A DNA stretch of 64,000 nucleotides from an uncultured Pontibacter sp. (GTDB lineage: Bacteria; Bacteroidota; Bacteroidia; Cytophagales; Hymenobacteraceae). Positions 1-7,972 of the stretch are shown here, in pieces. A program made the position numbers and the translations under genes. The stretch lies in assembly GCA_947499125.1 (NCBI GenBank), contig CANMMP010000001.1, positions 930,001 to 994,000 of the forward strand, read 5' to 3'. Every line of letters begins with the position of its first letter. The first letter of the stretch is position 1. The notes beneath the pieces are model-generated. The model had not been told where the DNA came from and did not search any database. It saw nothing but the letters and a program-made list of their open reading frames with translations.

Positions 1-55
1 CTAATGGGGTTTGGTTAAGAGCAGCACCTGCCAGCTTAAGCCGGGTTTCTTTCAT
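1..55 (-). CDS. nadE: Probable NAD+ synthase, N-terminal fragment
   Basis: Only the first 18 codons are inside the window, on the minus strand from an ATG at 55 to 53; the rest lies beyond the left edge. The visible peptide starts MKETRLKLAGAALNQTPL. It resembles the start of the nitrilase-like glutaminase domain of glutamine-dependent NAD+ synthases of Bacteroidota, which typically read like VAGAxLNQTPLDW. If right, the enzyme makes NAD+ from nicotinic acid adenine dinucleotide, ATP and glutamine. The assignment is recognition of a short N-terminus and is therefore moderate at best. It lies downstream of rnc on the same strand but 325 nt away, so it probably has its own promoter. Confidence 0.5.
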   Translation of the reverse strand, partial: MKETRLKLAGAALNQTPL

Positions 56-380
56 AGTTTGTATTTAACGCAAGTATAAAGTAGCAAGTTAGGTTTAATT
101 GCGGAAATGCTATACTGTAAAATTATGGAAGGCAAAACAGGTGAGTTTGTAGCTCAAAGAATAAAAAACAAGGAAGTAAAAGCTTAAGAAAACTAAGCTG
201 GCATCAGCGCCAGACTACTTTTGGTAAAGTGTTTTGCTATAGTTATTGTTGACTCAACAAAGTATAAAGCTCAGGAGGGATAATCGAACTATGGTTTGGT
301 TTGTTGCAAAACAAAAAAGACGCAAGGTATTGCGTCTCTACTTTAAGAATTTAACTATAGCTTGATCAGCACTTTAACAA
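56..380. other. Intergenic region with one REP-like palindrome
   Basis: This 325-nt gap holds no convincing ORF. It contains one REP-like palindrome at 318-340 (listed separately) and several copies of the ACTATA/TATAGT word. The promoter of the leftward gene at 1-55 should lie here, but no clear TAnnTTTG element was recognised. Confidence 0.6.
318..340 (+). repeat. REP-like palindrome, family 1, solo copy
   Basis: The arms AGACGCAA (318-325) and TTGCGTCT (330-337) are perfect inverted repeats around the loop GGTA, followed by CTAC-like flanking bases. The same element surrounds and penetrates the RAYT gene near 33.6-34.3 kb. This copy is about 33 kb from that gene, which fits dispersal in trans. 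Confidence 0.8.
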
Positions 381-1118
381 TCAAGCTATCTTCAATATCT
401 CAAGGGATTTTTCGGCTGCGGCCTGGTCAGCTTTTTTCTTGGATAAACCTACCCCGGTCGCTACTGGTTTGTCGCCGATGTATACTTCGGTAGTAAATTC
501 GGTGGTGTTGCCCTGCTGCTTCTTTTTGATATTCTCAAACCTGATCTCCATGTTCTGGCTTTGCGCCCACTCGATCAGTTTACTTTTAAAGTTTGCAGTT
601 GTATTTACAAGCTGATGCAGGTCAACATGTGGCTTAATCAGTTTGCCAAGTATAAACTGGCGCGTCATGTTGTAGCCTTTATCCAGGTAAATAGCCCCAA
701 CAAGTGCTTCCAGCGCATTGCCGTTCACCGATTTGTGCCTGTTAATGCCGGGCTCAACTTTAACCAGCAAATTAAGGCCAATTTTAAGGGCGATATGGTT
801 CAGCGACTCGCGGTTAACAATGCGCGAGCGTATCTCTGTTAAAAAGCCTTCGTCTTCGTACGGAAATTTGCGAAAAAGAACTTCAGCCACAACAGCCCCT
901 AATACTGCATCGCCTAAAAACTCAAGGCGCTCGTTTGTATCGTGCTTATTGTTGCCTACTGTTTGCCGGGCAAAAGAGGTATGCGTAAGGGCAAGCTTGT
1001 ACAGCCTGACATTATCGGGAGTGCTACCAATAATACCGGCAAGGGCGCGTACTAAATCTCTATCCTTGTTAAAAACTCTGTGGTAGAAGCGCCGAACCGG
1101 TTTAATAGGACCAAACAC
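381..1118 (-). CDS. rnc: Ribonuclease III
   Basis: The product is a 245-residue double-strand-specific endoribonuclease that processes rRNA precursors and structured mRNAs in the cytoplasm. The family signature NERLEFLGDAVL occupies residues 62-73, with metal-binding E66 and D70. The second acidic helix reads GNALEALVG (133-141) with E137. The C-terminal part from about residue 172 is a dsRNA-binding domain ending in the basic GLSKKKADQAAAEKSLE helix. The start is a GTG whose G is shared with the TAG stop of fabF (TAGTG), a coupling arrangement seen in fabF-rnc operons. Position 134 is Asn where E. coli has Asp114; I believe this is common in Bacteroidota, but could not check it. Confidence 0.96.
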   Translation of the reverse strand: MFGPIKPVRRFYHRVFNKDRDLVRALAGIIGSTPDNVRLYKLALTHTSFARQTVGNNKHDTNERLEFLGDAVLGAVVAEVLFRKFPYEDEGFLTEIRSRIVNRESLNHIALKIGLNLLVKVEPGINRHKSVNGNALEALVGAIYLDKGYNMTRQFILGKLIKPHVDLHQLVNTTANFKSKLIEWAQSQNMEIRFENIKKKQQGNTTEFTTEVYIGDKPVATGVGLSKKKADQAAAEKSLEILKIA

Positions 1119-2371
1119 TAGTCTTTCAGTTCTCTGAAAATTACAGATGTGTTATGTCCGCCGAAACCAAACGTATTGCTCAACGCTACTTTTACCTCAC
1201 GCTCCTGCGCCTTGTTAAACGTAAAGTTTAATTTCGGATTAAAGCTTTCGTCGTCGGTAAAGTGGTTGATGGTAGGCGGCACCAGGTTATTTTTGATGGC
1301 CAGTATAGAAGCAATAGCCTCTATAGCTCCGGCAGCACCTAATAAGTGGCCCGTCATTGATTTGGTAGAGCTGATATTCAGTTTGTAGGCATGGTCGCCG
1401 AACACGGTCTCTATGGCTTTGGCTTCGCTAACGTCGCCGAGCGGTGTAGATGTACCATGTACGTTGATGTAGTCTACTTCTTCTGGTTTGATGTTGGCAT
1501 CGCGCAACGCATTTTTCATTACGTTAAGGGCGCCTAATCCTTCCGGGTGTGGTGCGGTAATATGGTAGGCATCAGCAGACATGCCGCCGCCTAGTATTTC
1601 GGCATATATCTTTGCGCCACGTGCTTTAGCGTGCTCATACTCTTCCAGTATAATTGCGCCGGCACCTTCGCCAAGAACAAAGCCGTCACGGTCTTTATCA
1701 AACGGCCGTGATGCAGTTTCAGGTGAGTCGTTTCGCTCTGAAAGGGCTTTCAGGGCGTTAAAACCACCTATACCAGCCTCTGTAACTGCTGCTTCCGAAC
1801 CACCTGAAACGATGACATCAGCAATACCCAGACGGATATAGTTGAAAGCATCGAGAATAGCATTCGTAGCAGAAGCACAGGCTGATACTGTTACAAAGTT
1901 TGGCCCTCTGAAGCCATACTTAATGGAGATCTGACCAGCACTGATGTCAGCGATCATCTTCGGGATGAAGAACGGGTTGAAGCGTGGGGTACCATCGCCA
2001 TTGGCAAAGTTAACACACTCTTCCTGGAACGTGCGTAAGCCGCCTATTCCAGATCCCCAGATCACACCAACACGGTCAAGATCTATACTTTCTTCTGTAA
2101 GGTTTGCGTCTTGCACAGCCTCTTCGGCCACTACAAGCGCAAACTGCGTAAACAAGTCCATTTTGCGGGCCTCTTTACGATCAAAGTATTTTTCCGGATC
2201 GTATCCTTTTATTTCACAGGCGAACTGTGTCTTAAACTTACTCGCATCAAAGCGTGTGATAGGCGCAGCACCACTCACGCCATTAGCCAGGCCGTTCCAG
2301 TATTCTGAAACAGTATTTCCAAGTGGCGTGAGTGCGCCAAGCCCAGTAACTACGACTCTCTTAAGCTCCAT
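1118..2371 (-). CDS. fabF: Beta-ketoacyl-ACP synthase II
   Basis: This 417-residue condensing enzyme elongates acyl-ACP with malonyl-ACP in fatty acid synthesis. The catalytic Cys-His-His set is visible: C165 in VSACASATNAI, H305 in NVHGTSTPLGD and H342 in SMTGHLLGAAG, with the conserved K337. The glycine-rich C-terminus NTFGFGGHN (399-407) is typical. Length is normal for the family. It sits between acpP (58 nt upstream) and rnc (sharing one base), the widespread acpP-fabF-rnc order, so substrate carrier and enzyme are probably co-transcribed. FabF rather than FabB is inferred from overall length and this context. Confidence 0.97.
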   Translation of the reverse strand: MELKRVVVTGLGALTPLGNTVSEYWNGLANGVSGAAPITRFDASKFKTQFACEIKGYDPEKYFDRKEARKMDLFTQFALVVAEEAVQDANLTEESIDLDRVGVIWGSGIGGLRTFQEECVNFANGDGTPRFNPFFIPKMIADISAGQISIKYGFRGPNFVTVSACASATNAILDAFNYIRLGIADVIVSGGSEAAVTEAGIGGFNALKALSERNDSPETASRPFDKDRDGFVLGEGAGAIILEEYEHAKARGAKIYAEILGGGMSADAYHITAPHPEGLGALNVMKNALRDANIKPEEVDYINVHGTSTPLGDVSEAKAIETVFGDHAYKLNISSTKSMTGHLLGAAGAIEAIASILAIKNNLVPPTINHFTDDESFNPKLNFTFNKAQEREVKVALSNTFGFGGHNTSVIFRELKD

Positions 2372-2429
2372 AAGCTGTTACCAGAGGATAGATAGTAGAA
2401 AAAATTCTTATAATAAAAACAGAAGGGTA

Positions 2430-2666
2430 TTATTTAGCGTGCTCTTCCAGGTAGCTTACAGCCTGACCTACAGTAGCAATGTTCTCTGCCTGATCATCTG
2501 GAATAGATACGTTAAACTCTTTCTCAAATTCCATGATAAGTTCAACTGTATCCAATGAGTCTGCGCCAAGGTCATTTGTGAAGCTAGCCTCTGGAGTAAC
2601 CTCTGACTCTTCCACGCCAAGCTTATCGATAATGATAGCCTTTACTTTTTCTGCGATTTCTGACAT
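2430..2666 (-). CDS. acpP: Acyl carrier protein
   Basis: This is a 78-residue acidic carrier protein. The phosphopantetheine attachment motif GADSLD places the modified serine at S37. The helix II sequence [13 protein letters not shown] is canonical. It carries growing acyl chains for FabF, encoded immediately downstream, and for lipid A and phospholipid acyltransferases. Length and composition match bacterial AcpP. The gene starts the leftward acpP-fabF-rnc unit; the intergenic stretch to the right (2667-2818) separates it from a divergent gene and should hold its promoter, though no exact TAnnTTTG element was recognised there. Confidence 0.97.
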   Translation of the reverse strand: MSEIAEKVKAIIIDKLGVEESEVTPEASFTNDLGADSLDTVELIMEFEKEFNVSIPDDQAENIATVGQAVSYLEEHAK

Positions 2667-2818
2667 TTTTCTTATAGTTTATTAAAACACTGTGCAAAGA
2701 AATGTAATTAGGCAGACAATGTCAAAAAAAATTACTCTATTCGTGTTTTAGCAAAAGATTTTAGACTTGTCTGTCGTTTTACAAACTTGCTTCTTAAATT
2801 GTGCACCAAAGCAAAAGT

Positions 2819-3247
2819 ATGAAAACTTTTTACCTTGATACTGACTTCGAATACGATTTTGACCTGTATGGGTTGGTTGCACCTGGTAAAGATTACACAA
2901 TGGCCTGGTGGCTGAATAAAATTTTTGACTTACACCTTACCAGGCAAAAAGACTTATGCTATACATTACCCAGCCGCGAAAAAATACTTGTATCAAACTA
3001 TGAGTTCAGGACCGGGCACAGCATCATCCGGCTGTTCCGCAACAAAGCGCTGGGCACAAATACTGTACGCAAGCCATATTTTTTACCTGACGTGAAAGAG
3101 TATGACTTTGTACTGCAGATCAATGGAACGCTTCCCAAACTGTATCCGCAAAATTTTATAAACACACTGCTGCACATACCGTTAGTACAATATGCACGGC
3201 AGTTCGACCCCTTAACATTAAGGTTTAAAGAGAATCTGATTTTTTAA
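2819..3247 (+). CDS. IPExxxVDY family protein
   Basis: The product is a 142-residue protein if started at the ATG at 2819; a GTG at 2801 would add six residues. It resembles the Bacteroidota family named after its IPExxxVDY motif. The N-terminal part reads FEYDFDLYGLVAPGKDYTMAWWLN, and the motif position is occupied by FLPDVKEYDFVLQI, so the name-giving residues are themselves diverged here. No catalytic function is known to me for this family. The gene ends two bases before pyk on the same strand; this tight association with pyk is the usual context of the family and suggests co-transcription. Confidence 0.78.
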   Translation: MKTFYLDTDFEYDFDLYGLVAPGKDYTMAWWLNKIFDLHLTRQKDLCYTLPSREKILVSNYEFRTGHSIIRLFRNKALGTNTVRKPYFLPDVKEYDFVLQINGTLPKLYPQNFINTLLHIPLVQYARQFDPLTLRFKENLIF

Positions 3248-3249
3248 CT

Positions 3250-4677
3250 ATGAATATTACGTTTAACAAAACTAAAGTACTTGCCACTGTTGGCCCTGCC
3301 TCCAACACGTCGGAGCGGCTGCTGTCGCTGGTGCAAGAAGGTGTAGATGCTTTCAGGCTGAATTTTTCGCATGGAGAGCATTCGGAACACTTAGAAGTGA
3401 TTAACCATGTACGCGAGATCAATAACAAGCACAACATGACCGTGTGCCTGGTACAAGACCTGCAGGGCCCGAAAATTAGAGTGGGCGAAGTACAGAATGG
3501 CGGCGTTGAGATAAAAGAAGGCGAAGAGATTCTTTTGCGTTGCGATGGCTCGCTGAGTGTACCCGGCGTACTGGCAACCAATTACACTCACCTTGCACAA
3601 GATGTTAAGGTTGGCGATGCTATCCTGATAGATGATGGTAAACTGGAGCTGAAAGTACTGCACACCGACCACGACCAGCAAGTGCGCTGCAAAGTAATTT
3701 ATGGTGGCGTTGTAAAGCCCCGCAAAGGTATAAACCTGCCTGATACCAGCGTATCTGCCCCATCGCTTACCGAAAAAGACCTTCGCGACCTGCATTTTGG
3801 TCTGGATAACGATGTAGAGTGGGTTGCCCTATCGTTTGTAAGATCAGTAAGAGATATAAACGAAATTAAGCGCATTATAGAAGAGCGCGGAAAAGACACC
3901 CGGGTTATTGCCAAGATAGAAAAACCGGAAGCGATCAAGAATATCGACGAGATAATTGAAGCAACAGACGCGATAATGGTAGCCCGTGGCGACCTTGGCG
4001 TGGAAGTTGGTATGGAGAAGGTGCCGATGATCCAGAAAATGGTGGTTGAGAAAAGTAACCGGGCTGCCAAGCCTGTTATTATTGCCACACAGATGATGGA
4101 AAGTATGATCGTGAACCCCCGCCCTACCCGCGCTGAGACAAACGACATTGCCAATGCCGTGATTGACGGAGCCGACTGCCTTATGCTGAGCGCAGAGACC
4201 GCTGTAGGCGCTTACCCTGTTGAAACGATACGAAGCATGAACCTGACGATACAAACCGTTGAGGAGCATGCTGACATCTTTAACAAGAGTTATGTACTTA
4301 ACCCGCACTCGCAGCACTTCTGCAACGACAGCCTAGTAGCGAATGCCTGTAACCTGGCCCGCGATACCAATGCACGCGCTATTATTGGCATGACGAAATC
4401 CGGATACACTGCTTTTCAGCTGGCCAAGTATAGACCAAAGTCTGATATCTTTATTTTTACAGAGAACCACAGGCTCCTTAATACGCTGAATATAGTTTGG
4501 GGAGTAAGAGGCTTCTACTACGACAAATTCGAGTCGACTGACGCTACGATATCTGATATCAAAGAAACGCTGTTAAACGGCGGCCATATAAACAAAGGCG
4601 ATGTATTTATTAACACTGCCAGTATGCCGATAAACGAGCAGAAGCGTACCAATATGATAAAGTTAAGTATAGCCTAA
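3250..4677 (+). CDS. pyk: Pyruvate kinase
   Basis: This 475-residue glycolytic enzyme transfers phosphate from phosphoenolpyruvate to ADP. The barrel motif VIAKIEKPEAI carries catalytic K222 and metal ligand E224; MVARGDLGVE (243-252) supplies D248; KPVIIATQMMESM (274-286) and NAVIDGADCLMLSAETAVGAYP follow. The lid (B) domain is about residues 71-165 and the C-terminal allosteric domain begins near 350. Length is typical of bacterial type enzymes. It follows the IPExxxVDY-type gene by two bases and is closed by a strong hairpin terminator at 4702-4740. Confidence 0.97.
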   Translation: MNITFNKTKVLATVGPASNTSERLLSLVQEGVDAFRLNFSHGEHSEHLEVINHVREINNKHNMTVCLVQDLQGPKIRVGEVQNGGVEIKEGEEILLRCDGSLSVPGVLATNYTHLAQDVKVGDAILIDDGKLELKVLHTDHDQQVRCKVIYGGVVKPRKGINLPDTSVSAPSLTEKDLRDLHFGLDNDVEWVALSFVRSVRDINEIKRIIEERGKDTRVIAKIEKPEAIKNIDEIIEATDAIMVARGDLGVEVGMEKVPMIQKMVVEKSNRAAKPVIIATQMMESMIVNPRPTRAETNDIANAVIDGADCLMLSAETAVGAYPVETIRSMNLTIQTVEEHADIFNKSYVLNPHSQHFCNDSLVANACNLARDTNARAIIGMTKSGYTAFQLAKYRPKSDIFIFTENHRLLNTLNIVWGVRGFYYDKFESTDATISDIKETLLNGGHINKGDVFINTASMPINEQKRTNMIKLSIA

Positions 4678-4701
4678 GCTTTCAGCTAACCTATAAACCA
4701 T

Positions 4702-4742
4702 AAAGCGCCTGCAGGAGTAAACCTGCAGGCGCTTTTTTTTAT
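4702..4742 (+). terminator. Rho-independent terminator of pyk
   Basis: A perfect 14-bp stem (arms 4702-4715 and 4722-4735) with a 6-nt loop is followed by a run of T. It lies 25 nt after the pyk stop codon. Confidence 0.9.
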
Positions 4743-4886
4743 GCCGTTATACTTTTAAAGTATAGCATCTGTTATTTGTGCAGTATAGTTACAGTGCGCT
4801 TTATACTTTGTGGGTAGTTTATACTTAGTAAACCGAGCAAAGCCAGTTGTAGACCTAGTATAAAGTATAAATCAAAAGAAACACAA

Positions 4887-4914
4887 AAAGCCTTGCGCGT
4901 GTGCACAAGGCTTT
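4887..4914 (-). terminator. Terminator of rpsT
   Basis: The arms AAAGCCTTG (4887-4895) and CAAGGCTTT (4906-4914) form a hairpin. Read leftward, it is followed by a T-rich tract (complement of 4876-4886) and lies just after the rpsT stop. Confidence 0.75.
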
Positions 4915-4936
4915 GAAACTATAATCTCAGCAAAAA

Positions 4937-5194
4937 TTAAGCTGCCAGTGTATTCACAAACTTTGCCAGTTTAGACTTGTTGTGAGCCGCTTTGTTTTTG
5001 TGGATGATGTTTTTCTTAGCCAGACGGTCAATCATGGAAGAAACTGTTTTGTACAGCTCCTGAGCCTCGGCCTGATCAGTCGTGTTTTTCAGTTTTTTGA
5101 TGAAAGTACGAGTAGTTTTCGCCTGGTATCTGTTACGAAGACGTTTAGCGTTATTCGCTCTGATTCTTTTTAATGCCGACTTATGGTTAGCCAT
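4937..5194 (-). CDS. rpsT: 30S ribosomal protein S20
   Basis: This 85-residue, strongly basic protein binds 16S rRNA in the small subunit. It starts MANHKSALKRIRANNAKRLRN, the canonical bS20 N-terminus, and is helical and Lys/Arg-rich throughout; NKAAHNKSKLAKFV near the C-terminus is also typical. Length matches the family. It is a single-gene unit with a well-formed promoter at 5245-5275 and a terminator at 4887-4914. Confidence 0.97.
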   Translation of the reverse strand: MANHKSALKRIRANNAKRLRNRYQAKTTRTFIKKLKNTTDQAEAQELYKTVSSMIDRLAKKNIIHKNKAAHNKSKLAKFVNTLAA

Positions 5195-5244
5195 GTTATT
5201 TTATACTGATTAAAAGTTTTTATTCCGTATCTTGAATGAGTTTG

Positions 5245-5275
5245 CAAAGGTAAACCCTTTAGCGCTAATTTCCAA
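5245..5275 (-). promoter_or_regulatory. Bacteroidota-type promoter of rpsT
   Basis: On the minus strand, TACCTTTG (complement of 5245-5252) matches the TAnnTTTG -7 element, and TTG (complement of 5273-5275) lies 20 nt upstream as the -33 element. The spacing fits the Bacteroidota consensus (TTG, 19-21 nt, TAnnTTTG), and the site is about 50 nt before the rpsT start. Confidence 0.62.
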
Positions 5276-5401
5276 AGCATGTTCCGCATAAAAATATTTT
5301 TAGCGGCCCTGCAACAGGAAACTCAACTGAAGTACTGCAAATTTAACACAAATCCAGAACTTCCGGTTATTTAAACAGGCAATTCTATTAGCTATAAGCA
5401 T

Positions 5402-5445
5402 AAAAAAAACGGCAGCCACATTTAAGGGCTGCCGTTTTTTTTATT
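5402..5445. terminator. Bidirectional terminator
   Basis: The arms CGGCAGCC (5410-5417) and GGCTGCCG (5427-5434) are extended by an A tract on the left and a T tract on the right, giving a hairpin that can work on both strands. It closes the leftward lipoprotein gene ending at 5461. Confidence 0.85.
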
Positions 5446-5460
5446 TTAGAAGTATGTTAA

Positions 5461-5913
5461 TTAGTTATTGTCACGGTTAACATCAACGTCTACATCAATA
5501 TCGTCGATCTTACCTAAACGCTTCTGAACTTTATCTTCAAACTCTTTCCATTCAGCTTTAGTAGCTTCCCAGTCACGACGGGTTTCTTCGTCCCAGGTAG
5601 AAGATTCGTTCTCAAATCTCTCTTCTTTTAGCTTATACTCAGCACGCATTTCACGATACTCGTCAGCAGTTACGTTGTCAGCTCTTTCGGTATTTGTTTT
5701 TACCCAGCCTTCAAACTCATTGTACTCCTGATTCATTTCGGTGCCTGCTTCATTCATATCAGCATTCAGCTCGGCATTCTCGTCGCTAAGTTCAGCCTGA
5801 GTTTCATCTACCTCAGCGTTCGTTTCGTTTTGGGTGTCCTGGCTACAGGCAAACATAAAAGTACCCATTGCCAATGCTAATCCTATCGTCTTAAATTTAG
5901 ATGCAATTTTCAT
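5461..5913 (-). CDS. Acidic helical lipoprotein of unknown function
   Basis: The 150-residue product begins with a lipoprotein signal: a basic start, a hydrophobic stretch, then MFAC with the lipidated Cys at residue 23 and Ser at +2. The mature part is very rich in Glu, Asp and Asn and predicted helical (ELSDENAELNADMNEAGTE and neighbours), with repeated Trp/Glu-containing segments such as EGWVKTNTERAD and RRDWEATKAEWKEFEDKV. I do not recognise a characterised family. It is a monocistronic gene between two hairpins, facing away from the hydrolase gene at 6201. A periplasm-facing envelope role is only an inference from the signal and composition. Confidence 0.75.
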   Translation of the reverse strand: MKIASKFKTIGLALAMGTFMFACSQDTQNETNAEVDETQAELSDENAELNADMNEAGTEMNQEYNEFEGWVKTNTERADNVTADEYREMRAEYKLKEERFENESSTWDEETRRDWEATKAEWKEFEDKVQKRLGKIDDIDVDVDVNRDNN

Positions 5914-6118
5914 AGTGTTAATTGTTGTTTCTGGGGTATTGTACGCATAAAAATAAATAATGATATAAACAAGTCTATAATTTTAACTAAAACAGCTAAA
6001 TAACACTTAATAATACAACTAACTTCTTCATCAATTACAAATAATAACAACTCCTGCCATACATCTAAAATACAATTTACGTCAAAATTATAGCTTTTAC
6101 CAACCCCAAAATTTTTAC

Positions 6119-6126
6119 TAACTTTG
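6119..6126 (+). promoter_or_regulatory. Candidate -7 element upstream of the hydrolase gene
   Basis: TAACTTTG matches TAnnTTTG and lies 75 nt before the start at 6201. No TTG was found at the expected distance upstream, so support is partial. Confidence 0.35.
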
Positions 6127-6200
6127 CGATACACTGCAAGCATACTATTACAGTTTTACACGTATAAAGAAGTATAGTGTAATACCAAATTCCTACTGCT

Positions 6201-7166
6201 ATGCCTCTTCTTAAATCTACTTACAAAGCACCCTTTTACCTCTTTAACGGGCACCTGCAAACCATTATACCCAGCCTGTTCCGGCAAGTGGAAGGCGTAA
6301 CCTATACCCGCGAACGACTGACCACACCCGACTTCGATTTTATTGATGTTGATTGGTCGCAGGTAGGTGCCGATAGCCTGGTTATACTTTCGCATGGCCT
6401 GGAGGGCGATAGCAGCCGGCCTTATATATTGGGTATGGTGCGTGCTTTTAACGAGCGCGGCCTCGATGCACTTGCCTGGAATTACCGCAGCTGCAGTGGC
6501 GAACCTAACAAACTGCTCCGTTCTTACCACCTGGGCGCTTCCGACGATCTGGCTTTTGTAGTGGAGCATGCGCTTACAACCGGCAACTATAACACCGTAC
6601 ACCTGATCGGGTTTAGCGCTGGCGGCAACATTACATTGAAGTATCTCGGTGAAACACCCGGGCAAGTACCTTCCGAAGTAAAACGGGCAGCGGTGTTCTC
6701 TGTACCCGTAGACCTGAAGGCATCAGCCCAGAAAATATCACGCATTTATACACAACGTTTCCTGAAAAGCCTGGGCGAAAAGCTGGAACAAAAACGCCAG
6801 TTATACCCTGATGATGTGGACCTGACCAACTATAGTATTTTCTGGACTTTCCCTGAGTTTGATGACCGTTATACGGCTCCGCTGCATGGCTTTAAGGATG
6901 CTGAAGATTATTATGCCCGTGTAAGTTCGCGCCAGTTCCTGGGCAATATAAAGCGCCCTACCCTACTGGTAAATGCCAAGAACGACCCTTTCCTGGCGGG
7001 TGGTTGCTACCCTATTGATGAAGCCAAACATAACCCTAACCTATTCTTAGAAATGCCGGATAACGGTGGTCATGTTGGTTTTACTGAAGATTTTAGAAAA
7101 GATATTTATTATTCTGAAGCACGGGCTGTACGTTTCTTGCTTGATGACGCAAGGAATTACCTATAG
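6201..7166 (+). CDS. YheT-type alpha/beta hydrolase
   Basis: This 321-residue protein has the layout of the YheT/ABHD-like hydrolases. FNGHLQTIIPSLFR (15-28) is the family's N-terminal signature. HGLEGDSSRPY (65-75) gives the oxyanion region. GFSAGGN (137-143) is the nucleophile elbow with S139, and DNGGHVGF near the C-terminus supplies the likely catalytic H291. An acidic member is probable in NAKNDPFL. There is no signal peptide, so it should act in the cytoplasm. The substrate is not predictable from sequence; relatives are described as esterases or hydrolases of unknown substrate. It stands alone, followed by a palindrome-rich gap. Confidence 0.88.
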   Translation: MPLLKSTYKAPFYLFNGHLQTIIPSLFRQVEGVTYTRERLTTPDFDFIDVDWSQVGADSLVILSHGLEGDSSRPYILGMVRAFNERGLDALAWNYRSCSGEPNKLLRSYHLGASDDLAFVVEHALTTGNYNTVHLIGFSAGGNITLKYLGETPGQVPSEVKRAAVFSVPVDLKASAQKISRIYTQRFLKSLGEKLEQKRQLYPDDVDLTNYSIFWTFPEFDDRYTAPLHGFKDAEDYYARVSSRQFLGNIKRPTLLVNAKNDPFLAGGCYPIDEAKHNPNLFLEMPDNGGHVGFTEDFRKDIYYSEARAVRFLLDDARNYL

Positions 7167-7457
7167 TTACCTCTATTAATTCCTGCTTATAGATATCCTG
7201 TCATCCCAAGTATTAGCCTTAAGGTCTAATATGTTTTATAGTTGCAAGTCCTGGCAGTGTGCACAAATCCTTCGAGTCGAAGATCCCGAACTTGTTTCAG
7301 GACGTCTGTCAGCCTATATCTTCTCATTTGTCATTTCGAACTTTGTGAGAAATCTATTTCGGCTTATAGTTGAAGTCTATACTTTCTTGAACCAAGTTAT
7401 ACTATCATAGCATACTCCTATCCTGGGAGCTTTACTTACCTATCGTTTTATAGTTGG

Positions 7458-7576
7458 CTTTGGTGCGCTCACGGCCGCGAGGCCCCGTCTTCGGGCATCG
7501 CGCTGTGCGAATCTCTTTTGCTCCTGCGTCGCACTGCCTCACGGCACCAGATATTCACAAGGCGCTCAACCCAAAG
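7458..7576. repeat. GC-rich repeat-like element with short inverted ends
   Basis: A segment clearly richer in GC than its surroundings is bounded by CTTTGG (7458-7463) and CCAAAG (7571-7576), with GCGCTCA occurring near both ends. It contains several GC hairpins and no ORF. It looks like an interspersed repeat, but no second copy is in the window. Confidence 0.4.
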
Positions 7577-7657
7577 ACTGGGAAATTTCTCATAGCTATA
7601 GCTTAATCATAGTTTATACTTTAAGCTTCGACCTTTCTCATGGTAGTATTTCCGTAG

Positions 7658-7677
7658 GGACAGGTCGCGACCTGTCC
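7658..7677. repeat. Perfect 20-bp palindrome
   Basis: GGACAGGTCG at 7658-7667 is followed directly by its exact reverse complement at 7668-7677, with no spacer. This is REP-like in size and GC content. It is the only copy in the window. Confidence 0.75.
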
Positions 7678-7732
7678 ATTCTTGGTCTGTAACTATAAAA
7701 CTATAGCCAGAACTGTAGCAAAAGCAGAAAGT

Positions 7733-7760
7733 CCCCCTTTGAAGGGGGCGAAGGGGGATG
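7733..7760. repeat. C/G-run hairpin repeat
   Basis: CCCCCTT (7733-7739) pairs with AAGGGGG (7742-7748), followed by GCGAAGGGGGATG. Similar C-run/G-run hairpins are common interspersed elements in Bacteroidota genomes; this reading is from memory. Confidence 0.5.
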
Positions 7761-7814
7761 TTAGACCGTACCTGATCTCTCTCGTTTGTTCGAGATGACA
7801 AAATAGTAAAAGCT

Positions 7815-7859
7815 CCCTCTCCTGTTTTGGGGGTAGGGGCCCTCTTCAAAAGGAGAGGG
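7815..7859. repeat. Inverted repeat CCCTCTCCT / AGGAGAGGG
   Basis: Nine-base perfect arms at 7815-7823 and 7851-7859 flank a G-rich 27-nt loop. It resembles the other C-run/G-run elements of the window. Confidence 0.5.
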
Positions 7860-7923
7860 TTGGGGTGAGGTGAAACATTAACTATAGCCACCGCAACTGC
7901 AATTCCTGTCCCTATCGGGCCAG

Positions 7924-7972
7924 TTGAGTCTGGAGACTCAACACCATCATAAGTCACGAGTCTGGAGACTCG
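7924..7972. repeat. Doublet of GAGTCT-GG-AGACTC palindromes
   Basis: Two copies of the same palindrome lie 33 nt apart: 7924-7941 with TTG/CAA ends and 7957-7972 with CG ends. Core arms GAGTCT and AGACTC with loop GG are identical. The paired arrangement is REP/BIME-like. Confidence 0.65.

Noticed and set aside
5910-6143. Leftward 77-codon ORF upstream of the lipoprotein gene
   Set aside because: It lies in an AT-rich intergenic region covering the promoter area of the divergent genes and shows no protein family features.
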